A stretch of DNA of 64,000 nt. Source: Cyclobacteriaceae bacterium. GTDB taxonomy: Bacteria; Bacteroidota; Bacteroidia; Cytophagales; Cyclobacteriaceae. Numbering within the stretch: the stretch's first letter is position 1; every line of letters starts with the position of its first letter. The position numbers and the translations under genes were made by a program. The stretch spans positions 2,790,001-2,854,000 of the forward strand of contig CP129487.1 in the NCBI GenBank assembly GCA_030584025.1, in the 5' to 3' direction. Shown in pieces: positions 35,956-44,632 of the stretch. The notes below the pieces were generated by a model. It saw only the letters and a program-made list of their open reading frames with translations, had not been told where the DNA came from and did no database searches.

Positions 35956-37206
35956 ATGCACGAACCGCTGATCACCAACGATGCTGTCGTATTAGGCCTG
36001 TTAATGGTCATCCTGGCATTTGTGTTTAAAACCGCTAGCAGTGAAAAGCCGTTCTGGCAAAAGTTTTATACCTATGTGCCCTCACTCCTGCTCTGCTATT
36101 TTCTTCCCTCCATCTTAAATTCTACTGGCATTATTTCCGGTGAACAATCGGGGCTATATAAAATAGCCTCGCGTTACCTGCTACCGGCAAGTTTGGTACT
36201 GCTCACCTTAAGCATCGACCTGAAAGCCATCATGCGACTCGGGCCAAAAGCCGTAATCATGTTTCTGGCCGGTACGGTTGGTGTTGTTATTGGCGGACCG
36301 CTCGCCATCATGATTGTATCGGTTTTCAATCCGGATCTTGTTGGAGGCGAAGGTGCCGATGCCGTATGGCGCGGCATGACAACGGTAGCCGGAAGCTGGA
36401 TTGGCGGTGGGGCAAACCAGGCAGCCATGCTTGAAGTATTTGGCGCCAGTGCCGCCTTGTTTTCCATTATGGTTACTGTGGATGTGATTGTTGCCAACGT
36501 ATGGACGGCAGCTATTTTATATAGTGCAGGTCGTGCCGATAAAATTGATGCTGCGTTCAAAGCCGACTCATCAGCCATTGAAGATGTAAAAAGGCGCATT
36601 GAAAATTTCCGGCTGAGCGTAATGAAAATGCCAAAGCTTGCCGATACGATGTTAATTTTTGGTATCGGCTTTGGGCTTACAGGCCTCTCTCATTTTCTAT
36701 CCGATTACATTGTACCTTATATCAAAAGTCTACCCGCTGAATGGGAGCTCGACAGGCTAAGTCTCGATTCACCTTTTTTCTGGATCGTGGTACTCGCTAC
36801 CACATTTGGTTTGCTTCTATCCTTTACCAAAGCGCGTAACCTGGAAGGTGTAGGTGCATCGCGTTTGGGAAGTGCACTGCTTTATGTATTGGTGGCCACC
36901 ATCGGTATGCAGATGGATTTGAAATCTATTTATTACAACATTGAATTGTTCATGGTGGGCGGCATCTGGATTCTGATTCACGTAGGCATTTTGCTGCTTA
37001 CGGCCAAGCTTATAAAAGCGCCATTCTTTTTTACTGCAGTAGGAAGCATGGCCAACATTGGTGGGGCAGCTTCGGCTCCCATTGTGGCATCTGCCTTTCA
37101 TCCATCGCTGGCACCGGTTGGTGTTTTGTTGGCAGTGTTGGGTTATGCCTTGGGAACATACGGTGCGTGGCTTTGCGGGATTATGATGCAAGCGGTTGCA
37201 CCTTAA
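35956..37206 (+). CDS. DUF819 family membrane protein
   Basis: A 416-residue protein with about 11 hydrophobic segments and two long Gly-rich blocks (TTVAGSWIGGGANQAAMLE and GSMANIGGAASAPIVASAF). This internal repeat is typical of DUF819 (YjcL-like) transporters, which have inverted duplicated halves. The substrate is unknown. It follows the GH32 gene by 29 bp on the same strand and may be cotranscribed. Confidence 0.85.
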   Translation: MHEPLITNDAVVLGLLMVILAFVFKTASSEKPFWQKFYTYVPSLLLCYFLPSILNSTGIISGEQSGLYKIASRYLLPASLVLLTLSIDLKAIMRLGPKAVIMFLAGTVGVVIGGPLAIMIVSVFNPDLVGGEGADAVWRGMTTVAGSWIGGGANQAAMLEVFGASAALFSIMVTVDVIVANVWTAAILYSAGRADKIDAAFKADSSAIEDVKRRIENFRLSVMKMPKLADTMLIFGIGFGLTGLSHFLSDYIVPYIKSLPAEWELDRLSLDSPFFWIVVLATTFGLLLSFTKARNLEGVGASRLGSALLYVLVATIGMQMDLKSIYYNIELFMVGGIWILIHVGILLLTAKLIKAPFFFTAVGSMANIGGAASAPIVASAFHPSLAPVGVLLAVLGYALGTYGAWLCGIMMQAVAP

Positions 37207-37210
37207 AATA

Positions 37211-37240
37211 GAAAGGGACATCATAACCGATGCCCCTTCT
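37211..37240. terminator. Weak hairpin between convergent DUF819 and GAF genes
   Basis: Segments aagggacatc and gatgcccctt form a stem with one A/C mismatch and a 6-nt loop. No long T-run follows on either strand. It may act as a weak bidirectional terminator. Confidence 0.35.
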
Positions 37241-37267
37241 CTCACACTAAACTACCAAATATGATTA

Positions 37268-38029
37268 TCAGGCTTCAACAGCCTCAAGTTTTTCTATAGT
37301 CATACCCACAATATTTCCCATGATGTAGGCAAACGTCTCTTCATCGGTGGTCCACTTGCGGAAATCACCGGTATGTTCATGACAAACCACGCCCACCATT
37401 TTACCATTGGCCCAAATGGGCACATCCAACATGGAGTTGATGCCTAATGGACGCAAGTAAACTTCAGAAAATTCAGATGTAGCAGAATCGGTATGTGCAT
37501 TAACAGCAGCAAGGGTACGCTGAGATTCAACAGCCTTGAAGTAAGCAGGAAAATCCGCAGCATTCAAAACAACTCCTGCGGAGTGCTCACGCTTGGTACG
37601 AATAAACAAATCAACACATTCAATTGCTGTTTGATCATCATTATATAACCAGATACTTGCACGCTCCACATCAATCGCTTCCACCAGCGATTCGGTAATC
37701 CGTTTGGCTGTTGCCTGAAGGCTATCGCCATAAACAGAACGCTGGGCAGTCAGGTCGGCAAAAACCGACATTTGCTTGCGCAGTTTATCGGTAATGTTTG
37801 CACCGGAATCCTTAATTGTTGTACTGAAAGATTTGGCGATTGATCCTTTGCCAAATTCTTTTAATACCGCATCAAAATGCCCCTGAAGAAATTTAATTTT
37901 GTCATCTGAGTCTTCCATAGCTTTCGCTTCGGTGGAAGTCATGCGTGACAAAATGGATAAACGTGTGCGGGCTTGAACACCTCCAATTTCACCCGCTTTC
38001 AAAAAGAATTCGTAAAGTTTTTGTGCCAT
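37268..38029 (-). CDS. GAF domain protein
   Basis: A 253-residue cytoplasmic protein with a helical N-terminal half (~1-85) and a GAF domain from about residue 90 (SLVEAIDVERASIWLYNDDQTAI, then SMLDVPIWANGKMVGVVCHEHTG). GAF domains bind small ligands such as nucleotides or tetrapyrroles. There is no attached kinase or cyclase, so it may act with a partner. It is monocistronic. Confidence 0.85.
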   Translation of the reverse strand: MAQKLYEFFLKAGEIGGVQARTRLSILSRMTSTEAKAMEDSDDKIKFLQGHFDAVLKEFGKGSIAKSFSTTIKDSGANITDKLRKQMSVFADLTAQRSVYGDSLQATAKRITESLVEAIDVERASIWLYNDDQTAIECVDLFIRTKREHSAGVVLNAADFPAYFKAVESQRTLAAVNAHTDSATSEFSEVYLRPLGINSMLDVPIWANGKMVGVVCHEHTGDFRKWTTDEETFAYIMGNIVGMTIEKLEAVEA

Positions 38030-38055
38030 GTGGTACTTTTTTGTTGATTGATGTG

Positions 38056-38063
38056 CAAATGTA
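38056..38063 (-). promoter_or_regulatory. TACATTTG -7 box upstream of the GAF gene
   Basis: TACATTTG on the minus strand is a perfect TAnnTTTG match, 27 bp before the start codon. No TTG is seen at the expected -33 spacing, so the promoter call is tentative. Confidence 0.4.
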
Positions 38064-38186
38064 TCCTGACGATTATCCTTAAGGCTGTTGGTTTACCATC
38101 CTGTCTTATTCATGTAAGATTATCGTTTAGTTTTAGGTATATGACTTGATCCTCCAAAAGAATGTAGCCACCTTAACCTATTCTGC

Positions 38187-38900
38187 TTGAAAACAATACA
38201 CATCATTTCCGGCCCACGTAACATTTCCACTGCCCTCATGTATTCGTTTGCCCAGCGAAGCGATACAACCGTAGTGGATGAACCCTTTTACGCAGTCTAC
38301 TTTCTTAAAACGGGTATTGTACATCCCGGTAAGGATGAGGTTTTAAACCATCAGCCGCACAAAGAAGAAGAAGTACTGACGCAATTATTTACGGAGCATC
38401 TCCGGCCTGTTTACTTCATAAAGAATATGGCACACCACCTGGAAGTGTTACGGCACTTTCCATATGAAAAGTGCGAGAACATTTTCCTGATCCGTAATCC
38501 AAAGCAAATCATAGCTTCTTACGCCCAGGTAATTGACCAGCCGGTAATGCGTGATATCGGGATTGAATATCAATACAAACTATTTGAAAAACTGGCTTCC
38601 TCCGGAAAAGAGCCGGTGGTATTGGATACAAACCTCTTATTAGAGAATCCGGAAAGTGTGTTGCGTAAAACCTGCGATGCAATCGGCTTACCTTTTGAAG
38701 AATCCATGCTTAGCTGGTCTGCCGGGCCAAAACCATACGATGGTGTATGGGCGCCCTACTGGTATGCCAACGTGCACAAATCCACCGGTTTTGAAAAACA
38801 ACCGACCAGCGACAGGCCATTACCTCAAAATTTAAATTCTTTATACGAAGAAGCGCGCATCTTTTACGAAAAGTTATTACCTTTTGCCATCAAACCGTAA
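38187..38900 (+). CDS. Sulfotransferase-like P-loop protein
   Basis: A 237-residue protein starting with TTG at 38187; no in-frame ATG was seen close upstream and the P-loop follows at residue 6. Motifs are IISGPRNISTALMYSF (5'-phosphosulfate-like loop) and FLIRNPKQIIASYAQV (3'-phosphate binding), as in sulfotransferases. I recall that plant 'branched-chain aminotransferase-like' proteins join such a domain to a class IV aminotransferase; here the same partner is the next gene, 68 bp downstream. Real sulfotransferase activity is uncertain. Confidence 0.75.
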   Translation: MKTIHIISGPRNISTALMYSFAQRSDTTVVDEPFYAVYFLKTGIVHPGKDEVLNHQPHKEEEVLTQLFTEHLRPVYFIKNMAHHLEVLRHFPYEKCENIFLIRNPKQIIASYAQVIDQPVMRDIGIEYQYKLFEKLASSGKEPVVLDTNLLLENPESVLRKTCDAIGLPFEESMLSWSAGPKPYDGVWAPYWYANVHKSTGFEKQPTSDRPLPQNLNSLYEEARIFYEKLLPFAIKP

Positions 38901-38968
38901 CGGTTATACTCCAACTGAGCGTTAGTCTTAGTCCCCCCGGCTCATTAACAGTTGCTTTTTAGTGTTCT

Positions 38969-39874
38969 ATGCTTCAAGCGTACAATCCAAAAAACGCTGA
39001 CATAAAAATTCATGTTGGCGGCAAGCTTCTTTCGCGAAGTGAAGCGAAAGTATCCGTGTTCGATAGCTCCGTACAAGGCGGTGATGCTGTATGGGAAGGG
39101 CTGCGCGTATACAATGGCGGTATCTTCTGCCTCGACAAACACCTCGACCGGTTGGAAGCTTCGGCACATACGTTAGCCTTTGCCAATATCCCTTCCAAGC
39201 AAGAAATCAAAAAAGCCATCTTTGAAACGTTAGAGGCCAATGGCATGCGCGATGAAGCGCACATCCGGTTAACGCTTACCCGTGGTGAAAAAGTTACCTC
39301 AGGTATGGATCCGCGCCTGAACACGAAAGGTTGCTGCCTGATTGTATTGGCCGAATGGAAACCGCTCGTGTATAACAACGAGCAAGGCATTCGGGTAATC
39401 ACCAGTTCACAGCGCAGAAACAATCCGCAATTCCTGGATTCCAAAATCCATCACAATAATTTATTGAATAACATCTTAGCCAAGATTCAGGCAAATGTGG
39501 CTGGAGTGGATGCCGCCATCATGCTCGACAATAACGGTTTTGTTGCTGAACTCAACGACACCAACCTGTTTATGGTAAAAGATGGCCATGTATTTACCCC
39601 TTTTGCTGATGCCTGTTTGCATGGCATCACCCGTGGATTGGTGTTGGAACTTTGCAACACCCATAAAATCCCAAATGAAGAACGAAACCTGTCCCTTACA
39701 GAATTCTATACAGCCGATGAAGTGTTTGCTACCGGAACCATGGGCGAACTGACACCTGTGCATGAAATTGATGGAAGAAAAATCATCAATCGTTCAGGCA
39801 TTCAGTTGCTCCCTAAACTGCAGCATCACTTTCACGACCTGATTCCACTGTATGCTGAAAAACTACCATTCTGA
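38969..39874 (+). CDS. Class IV aminotransferase (BCAT/D-amino acid aminotransferase fold)
   Basis: A 301-residue PLP enzyme of fold type IV. Typical elements are VSVFDSSVQGGDAVWEGLRVYNG, DSKIHHNNLLNNILAK (Schiff-base Lys) and AELNDTNLFMVKDG (Glu contacting the PLP nitrogen), with ATGTMGELTPV near the end. Length fits branched-chain or D-alanine aminotransferases or 4-amino-4-deoxychorismate lyase; the substrate is unclear. It follows the sulfotransferase-like gene, and the HNH gene starts 3 bp later. Confidence 0.88.
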   Translation: MLQAYNPKNADIKIHVGGKLLSRSEAKVSVFDSSVQGGDAVWEGLRVYNGGIFCLDKHLDRLEASAHTLAFANIPSKQEIKKAIFETLEANGMRDEAHIRLTLTRGEKVTSGMDPRLNTKGCCLIVLAEWKPLVYNNEQGIRVITSSQRRNNPQFLDSKIHHNNLLNNILAKIQANVAGVDAAIMLDNNGFVAELNDTNLFMVKDGHVFTPFADACLHGITRGLVLELCNTHKIPNEERNLSLTEFYTADEVFATGTMGELTPVHEIDGRKIINRSGIQLLPKLQHHFHDLIPLYAEKLPF

Positions 39875-39877
39875 TAT

Positions 39878-40450
39878 ATGAGCACAGGAAGAAAAATTGA
39901 AAAACTGAAATTCCATTCATCCGAAAAATGGGTTACGCTTCGCGGATTCAAAGGAAGCGATGGACAACGTTATGCCATTTCTAACTTTGGTCGTGTAGTG
40001 GCCTTTTGGGACACGCACGACAACGGGTACTTTTTACGGTACAGCTACATTAAAAACTATCCGGGCATTCAGCTACGAAAAAACGGCAGTAGCAAAGGCT
40101 TTTTAGTACACCGGCTGGTGGCAGAACATTTCTGTGACAAACCAAGTGGTTCGCACAAGTTTGTGATACACATTGATCACAAAAAAGAAAACAACTACTA
40201 CCGCAACCTGAAGTGGGCTACCAAAGCGGAAAAAGATGTTCACATGGTGAAGGATCCGAACTACAAACAATCTAAAGCAGAATTTAGCGGGCGAGGGCAA
40301 AAGCTTACCACGGAACGGGTAAAACTCATCAAGAAAAAGCTTGCTGAAGGAAAAACGCGGATGAAAATTCTCTCCAAGCAATTCGGTATTTCTGAAATGC
40401 AGCTCTACCGGATTAAGTCGGGACAGAATTGGGCACATGTGAAAATCTGA
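39878..40450 (+). CDS. NUMOD4-HNH endonuclease with C-terminal HTH
   Basis: A 190-residue stand-alone nuclease. Residues ~14-50 are a NUMOD4-like motif (EKWVTLRGFKGSDGQRYAIS), followed by an HNH core (VHRLVAEHFC, then FVIHIDHKKENNYYRNLKWAT) and a C-terminal resolvase-like helix-turn-helix (RMKILSKQFGISEMQLYRIKSG). This order is typical of phage-type homing endonucleases. It starts 3 bp after an aminotransferase gene and is not inside an intron here. It may be a domesticated or recently inserted free-standing element. Confidence 0.85.
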   Translation: MSTGRKIEKLKFHSSEKWVTLRGFKGSDGQRYAISNFGRVVAFWDTHDNGYFLRYSYIKNYPGIQLRKNGSSKGFLVHRLVAEHFCDKPSGSHKFVIHIDHKKENNYYRNLKWATKAEKDVHMVKDPNYKQSKAEFSGRGQKLTTERVKLIKKKLAEGKTRMKILSKQFGISEMQLYRIKSGQNWAHVKI

Positions 40451-40452
40451 TG

Positions 40453-40473
40453 GCCATTCGAGAACCTCAGGGC
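40453..40473 (-). repeat. Dispersed hairpin repeat, copy 2 (diverged)
   Basis: On the minus strand: gccct, 11-nt loop gaggttctcga, atggc. The stem has one C/T mismatch; the loop fits the pattern of the other copies (GAG...YCGA). It lies 2 bp after the HNH stop codon. Confidence 0.5.
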
Positions 40474-40482
40474 AGGGTTGTT

Positions 40483-40514
40483 AGGTACGAATTTCGAGGT
40501 ACGAGGTACGAGTT
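40483..40514. repeat. Short tandem AGGTACGA-type repeat
   Basis: The spacer contains aggtacga units (taggtacgaatttcgaggt, then acgaggtacgag), two of them in tandem. This low-complexity string is found in intergenic regions of many Bacteroidota. No function is evident. Confidence 0.4.
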
Positions 40515-40581
40515 GTTGTTTAATGAATCACTTGGGAACTGCTCCTGAACTTTTGTAACTTACCGGTAAAGCCTCAAGCCT

Positions 40582-41838
40582 ATGAAGAATTTCATTTACC
40601 CGATTCTAATATTTCTTTCCGTCTCTATTCACGCGCAGGTCTTAACACCTGCCAAACCTGAAGCAACGGGATTTTCTCCGGAACGACTCAAGCGTATCGA
40701 CAACATGGTGCAATCACTTGTGCAACAGGAAGCCATTCCGGGTGCGGTGGCCTTGATTGTGCGAAATGGTAAAATTGTTTTTCATCAGGCCTATGGTTTA
40801 AGCGATACCGAAACAAAAAAAGCCATGCAAAAAGACAACATCTTCCGCATCGCTTCACAATCCAAAGCCATCACCAGCCTGGCGGTAATGATGTTGTGGG
40901 AAGAAGGAAAATTTTTACTGGACGAACCGATATCAAAGTATATTTCTGAATTCAAGAATCCAACGGTGCTCAAATCATTCAACGCAGCCGATAGTTCGTA
41001 CACCACGGAACCGGCTGGCAGAGAAATTACGGTTCGCCAATTGTTAACCCATACTTCTGGAATTGACTATCCTGCCATCGGTAGTACGGAATTCAAAGCC
41101 ATCTATGCCAAAGCTGGTGTACCCAGCGGCATTGGCAACAACAACGATGTGCTGGCCGATAAAATGAAAATATTGGCTAAGCTGCCACTCAAACATAAAC
41201 CCGGTGAGCGATGGACGTACGGACTCAACACCGATGTATTGGGTTATTTAGTGGAGATCTGGTCGGGGATGCCGTTTGATCAATTCCTGAAAAAGCGAAT
41301 CTTCGAACCACTCGGCATGAATGATACATGGTTCTATCTGCCCAAAGAAAAATACAACCGACTGGTGCCGGTGTACTCCGGTGAGAATGGTAAAACAAAA
41401 AAAGTTACCGGAATGGTATTCGACAATGTGAACATCGATTATCCAAAAACCGAAGGAAAATATTTCTCGGGTGGTGCCGGACTTTCCTCCACAGTTGAAG
41501 ACTACGCAAAATTTCTGCAACTTTTTTTAAACAATGGTCAGTATAATGGTGTGCGATTACTTAGTCGCAAAACCATTGAACTCATGCTAACCAGTCAACT
41601 AACCTTGCCTGATACATCACCGGTTGGGCTTGGTTTTGGATTAGAGACTGCAGCCAACGATTTCAGATCGGTTGTCTCCCTCGGCACATTCAGTTGGGCA
41701 GGTGCCTTCAACACCCATTACTGGGCTGATCCGAAAGAAAAAATAATCGGATTGATTTTTACCAACATGTATGATACACCGCATTGGAGCATCGGTGAGA
41801 AATTCAAGGTGCTTACCTATCAAGCCGTAAACGACTAA
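40582..41838 (+). CDS. Serine hydrolase, beta-lactamase class C-like
   Basis: A 418-residue secreted protein with signal peptide (MKNFIYPILIFLSVSIHAQ). The SxxK motif is Ser92-Gln-Ser-Lys95 and the YxN motif is YGLN. The family includes class C beta-lactamases, D-aminopeptidases and esterases, and the long type seen here is often an esterase; antibiotic resistance should not be assumed. It stands alone after the HNH gene. Confidence 0.88.
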   Translation: MKNFIYPILIFLSVSIHAQVLTPAKPEATGFSPERLKRIDNMVQSLVQQEAIPGAVALIVRNGKIVFHQAYGLSDTETKKAMQKDNIFRIASQSKAITSLAVMMLWEEGKFLLDEPISKYISEFKNPTVLKSFNAADSSYTTEPAGREITVRQLLTHTSGIDYPAIGSTEFKAIYAKAGVPSGIGNNNDVLADKMKILAKLPLKHKPGERWTYGLNTDVLGYLVEIWSGMPFDQFLKKRIFEPLGMNDTWFYLPKEKYNRLVPVYSGENGKTKKVTGMVFDNVNIDYPKTEGKYFSGGAGLSSTVEDYAKFLQLFLNNGQYNGVRLLSRKTIELMLTSQLTLPDTSPVGLGFGLETAANDFRSVVSLGTFSWAGAFNTHYWADPKEKIIGLIFTNMYDTPHWSIGEKFKVLTYQAVND

Positions 41839-41877
41839 CCGGAACAATTACCCTGGTTGCCCTGTTACTGATTTAAG

Positions 41878-42531
41878 ATGTCCATCATTGCACTATCTGA
41901 GAAAGAAAATAAACTTTACACGCTGGCGTTGGGTCTGGCTGTATTTACCATTCTGTATAACCTAGTTGAAGGCATTATTTCAACCTGGTTTGGCTATGAA
42001 GATGAAACCCTCACCCTTTTTGGTTTTGGCGTTGATAGTTTTATCGAATTGATTTCAGGGGTTGGCATCGTGCACATGATTTTGCGCATCCGGTATAATC
42101 CTGAGGTGCAGCGCGATTCATTTGAACGCACCGCCCTCCGTATAACCGGTACTGCTTTTTACCTGCTCGTTGTCGGATTGCTTGTTGGTGCCAGTTTGGT
42201 TATTTACACAGGTCAAAAACCCGAAACCACATTTTGGGGAGTGATTATCTCCAGCATCAGCATTTTGGTTATGCTTGGTTTGATCTATGGCAAACGAAAA
42301 GCCGGTCGTGGGTTGAACAGTGAAGCCATACTGGCCGATGCAAACTGTACATTGGTTTGCGTGTACATGTCGATCATTTTACTGATCTCCAGCGGACTCT
42401 ATGAACTAACCGGTTTACCTTATATTGATGCAGCCGGAACGTTGGGCCTCGCCTGGTTCTCGTACAAAGAAGGAAAAGAATGTTTTGAAAAAGCTGCCAG
42501 CGATAAATACTGCGCCTGCGATCACGATTAG
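41878..42531 (+). CDS. CDF-like cation transporter (membrane domain only)
   Basis: A 217-residue protein with about six hydrophobic helices. FGFGVDSFIELISGVGIVHMI (TM2) and ILADANCTLVCVYMSI (TM5) recall the metal-site Asp residues of cation diffusion facilitators. The cytoplasmic C-terminal domain of classical CDFs is absent, and the protein ends with a Cys/His-containing tail (KYCACDHD). Its stop codon overlaps the stop codon of the convergent SemiSWEET gene. Confidence 0.7.
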   Translation: MSIIALSEKENKLYTLALGLAVFTILYNLVEGIISTWFGYEDETLTLFGFGVDSFIELISGVGIVHMILRIRYNPEVQRDSFERTALRITGTAFYLLVVGLLVGASLVIYTGQKPETTFWGVIISSISILVMLGLIYGKRKAGRGLNSEAILADANCTLVCVYMSIILLISSGLYELTGLPYIDAAGTLGLAWFSYKEGKECFEKAASDKYCACDHD

Positions 42532-42785
42532 TGTTTCCAACGAAGTTTTAAAAACAACAAGAAAGAAGCCAGCACCAGCGTAACCATGTTGGCGATGATT
42601 ACGGGGATATCCATAATCAACAAACCGTATATTAACCAAAGCACTACCCCGGCACAAAAAATGGAAAACATGCCCAGCGACAAATCCTTGGCTGAGCGGC
42701 TCTTCCAGGTTTTCACAACTTGCGGAATAAATGCCGCAGTGGTACAAGAACCTGCCAATAAACCCAAAAGCTGAATCGTATTCAT
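42528..42785 (-). CDS. SemiSWEET sugar transporter
   Basis: An 85-residue three-helix protein of the SemiSWEET/MtN3 family: TM1 with the PQ motif (AAFIPQVVKTWKSRSAKDLS), TM2 (FSIFCAGVVLWLIYGLL) and TM3. SemiSWEETs dimerise to form a sugar uniporter. The gene converges on the CDF-like gene; the two stop codons overlap by two bases (42529-42530). Confidence 0.87.
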   Translation of the reverse strand: MNTIQLLGLLAGSCTTAAFIPQVVKTWKSRSAKDLSLGMFSIFCAGVVLWLIYGLLIMDIPVIIANMVTLVLASFLLFLKLRWKH

Positions 42786-42891
42786 AATTCCAGTAATCTT
42801 ACGACAAAGCTAACGCGATTCCTCCAAAAGGGTTTCGGCATGTAGGATTATAAGGAAATATGTCGGTGAAAACGATTGCGCTATCAACAGG

Positions 42892-43695
42892 CTAGATATC
42901 AGCCTTTTTCAACCTGAGGTAGCTAAAATAATTGAACAAGAATGTCCATACTAATGCAATACCCACAGCCTCCAGACTTACGTAATCTTGTATCTGTTGA
43001 AAGGCATAACGGGCAAATGGCATAGGTACCAGGTTCATGATCGATTCCAATGGAAAGAATTTGATCATCCAGGGAACATACTCATCAATATTTTCTTTGA
43101 TAATCAATTCAATTAAATAGGAATTCAACAATAAAATAATGGACAACCCCGATCGCTGAACAAAAATTCCGAGCATCAAGGCAAAGGAAAGAAAGGCAAA
43201 CACTTCCAGAAAATAGGCAGGATAAAATTCAACACCTTGAAACATGTAACTCATGTCCAACTGGCTTGAGTAAATCAATCCGGTAACCAACGCCACCAGA
43301 AAAACCAACACCATACTGAGTACACTCAGTAACGCATTTGTATATATTTTCGAAAGCAGAAATTCCTTTCGGCTTAAGCCATCGATAATATTTTGCCGAA
43401 TGGTACGATACGAGTACTCGTTGGTGATGGAGATCAATACCATGATACCGATCATGATCTTTAGCAGCCCGCTAGCCCACGCCAGGTTTTGCCACACATC
43501 AGGAAAGTGATACAGTGGTATACGGTTAATGTTTATCGACTGACCAAACCCTTCAATGGTTCGTGCCAGCCATTTTAAAAACTCCATGCCGCTGGCGGTG
43601 GTGGTGAGCAGCGTAAAAAAGTAAAGTCCGCAAATAATCCAAAACGTGCGGTAGCTCGTCAGTTTTTTTAAATCTATTTTAAGCAGTTGCAGCAT
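42892..43695 (-). CDS. ABC-2 type transporter permease subunit
   Basis: A 267-residue membrane protein with six hydrophobic segments and a NEYSYRTIRQNIIDGLSRKEFL cytoplasmic loop typical of ABC-2 permeases (NatB/BcrB type). It lies 9 bp after the ATPase gene. The substrate is unknown; candidates are peptides or lipids. Confidence 0.83.
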   Translation of the reverse strand: MLQLLKIDLKKLTSYRTFWIICGLYFFTLLTTTASGMEFLKWLARTIEGFGQSININRIPLYHFPDVWQNLAWASGLLKIMIGIMVLISITNEYSYRTIRQNIIDGLSRKEFLLSKIYTNALLSVLSMVLVFLVALVTGLIYSSQLDMSYMFQGVEFYPAYFLEVFAFLSFALMLGIFVQRSGLSIILLLNSYLIELIIKENIDEYVPWMIKFFPLESIMNLVPMPFARYAFQQIQDYVSLEAVGIALVWTFLFNYFSYLRLKKADI

Positions 43696-43704
43696 GTCGT
43701 CTGA

Positions 43705-44598
43705 TTAATGGGATTCAGCAAGAATTTCCAAAAACTGTTTTTCCAAACTTTTCTTTCGGGTAACCAGGTGTGTGGCCACGATGTGCTTATCGAAAAGAAA
43801 GCGATTCAAATCTTTACCATGAAAACCATCGCGCATGGTGACCTGGTACACCCCATTCTCGCGGTTAACAGAGGCAGTGCCTGAAAAACCGAGTAGCACT
43901 TCATTCAGGTTTTCTACTTCGGCATTTACTTCAACCGTTTCAGCGCCCGCGCCCACATCACCAATCGGGCCGGTATGCACCATATTGCCACGCTTGAGAA
44001 TGGCAAAATGCGTACACACCTTCTGTACTTCATCCAACAAATGGCTGGCCAGAATAATCGTCTTACCACTTTCTGCAATCTTTCGTATGATCTCCCGGAT
44101 TTCCGCAATACCCATCGGATCAAGTCCGTTGGTGGGTTCATCCAGAATCAACACGGTAGGATCGTTCAATAAGGCCGATGCAATCGCAAGCCGTTGCTTC
44201 ATTCCCAACGAATACGTTTTATATTTATCGTCTTTCCTTTCAGTCAACTCAACCAACTCCAGCACATGCGGAATATTTTCCTGCGGACATTGCTTAATCA
44301 TGGCATTTAGCTCCAGATTTTTCTGACCGCTCAGGTACGGATAGAAAATCGGGTGTTCCAATACGGCACCGATTTTTCTTCGCAACTGTGGTGTTGGCTC
44401 TTCACCAAACCAGTAGAAACTTCCTGAAGTGGGGTTGGTAACGCCCATCAGCATACCGAGGGTGGTGGTTTTTCCACTTCCGTTTGGGCCAAGCATGCCA
44501 AACACCTGTCCGGCCTGAACCTCCAGATTTAGTCCGTTAACAGCCTTAATCTTGCTGAAATGCTTTGTAAGATTTTGAATGGAGAGTACGGTTGCCAA
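43705..44598 (-). CDS. ABC transporter ATP-binding protein
   Basis: A 297-residue ATPase: Walker A GPNGSGKTTT, signature YSLGMKQRLA, Walker B LILDEPTNGLDP and a switch His (ILASHLLDE). A C-terminal extension (~210-297) is typical of ABC-2 drug or bacitracin-type exporters. It is 34 bp after a DUF4252 gene and 9 bp before its permease, so it may belong to the ECF-controlled run. Confidence 0.92.
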   Translation of the reverse strand: MATVLSIQNLTKHFSKIKAVNGLNLEVQAGQVFGMLGPNGSGKTTTLGMLMGVTNPTSGSFYWFGEEPTPQLRRKIGAVLEHPIFYPYLSGQKNLELNAMIKQCPQENIPHVLELVELTERKDDKYKTYSLGMKQRLAIASALLNDPTVLILDEPTNGLDPMGIAEIREIIRKIAESGKTIILASHLLDEVQKVCTHFAILKRGNMVHTGPIGDVGAGAETVEVNAEVENLNEVLLGFSGTASVNRENGVYQVTMRDGFHGKDLNRFLFDKHIVATHLVTRKKSLEKQFLEILAESH

Positions 44599-44632
44599 AT
44601 TTTGTAGGGTTGGTTCGTAAATAGATCAGCAT

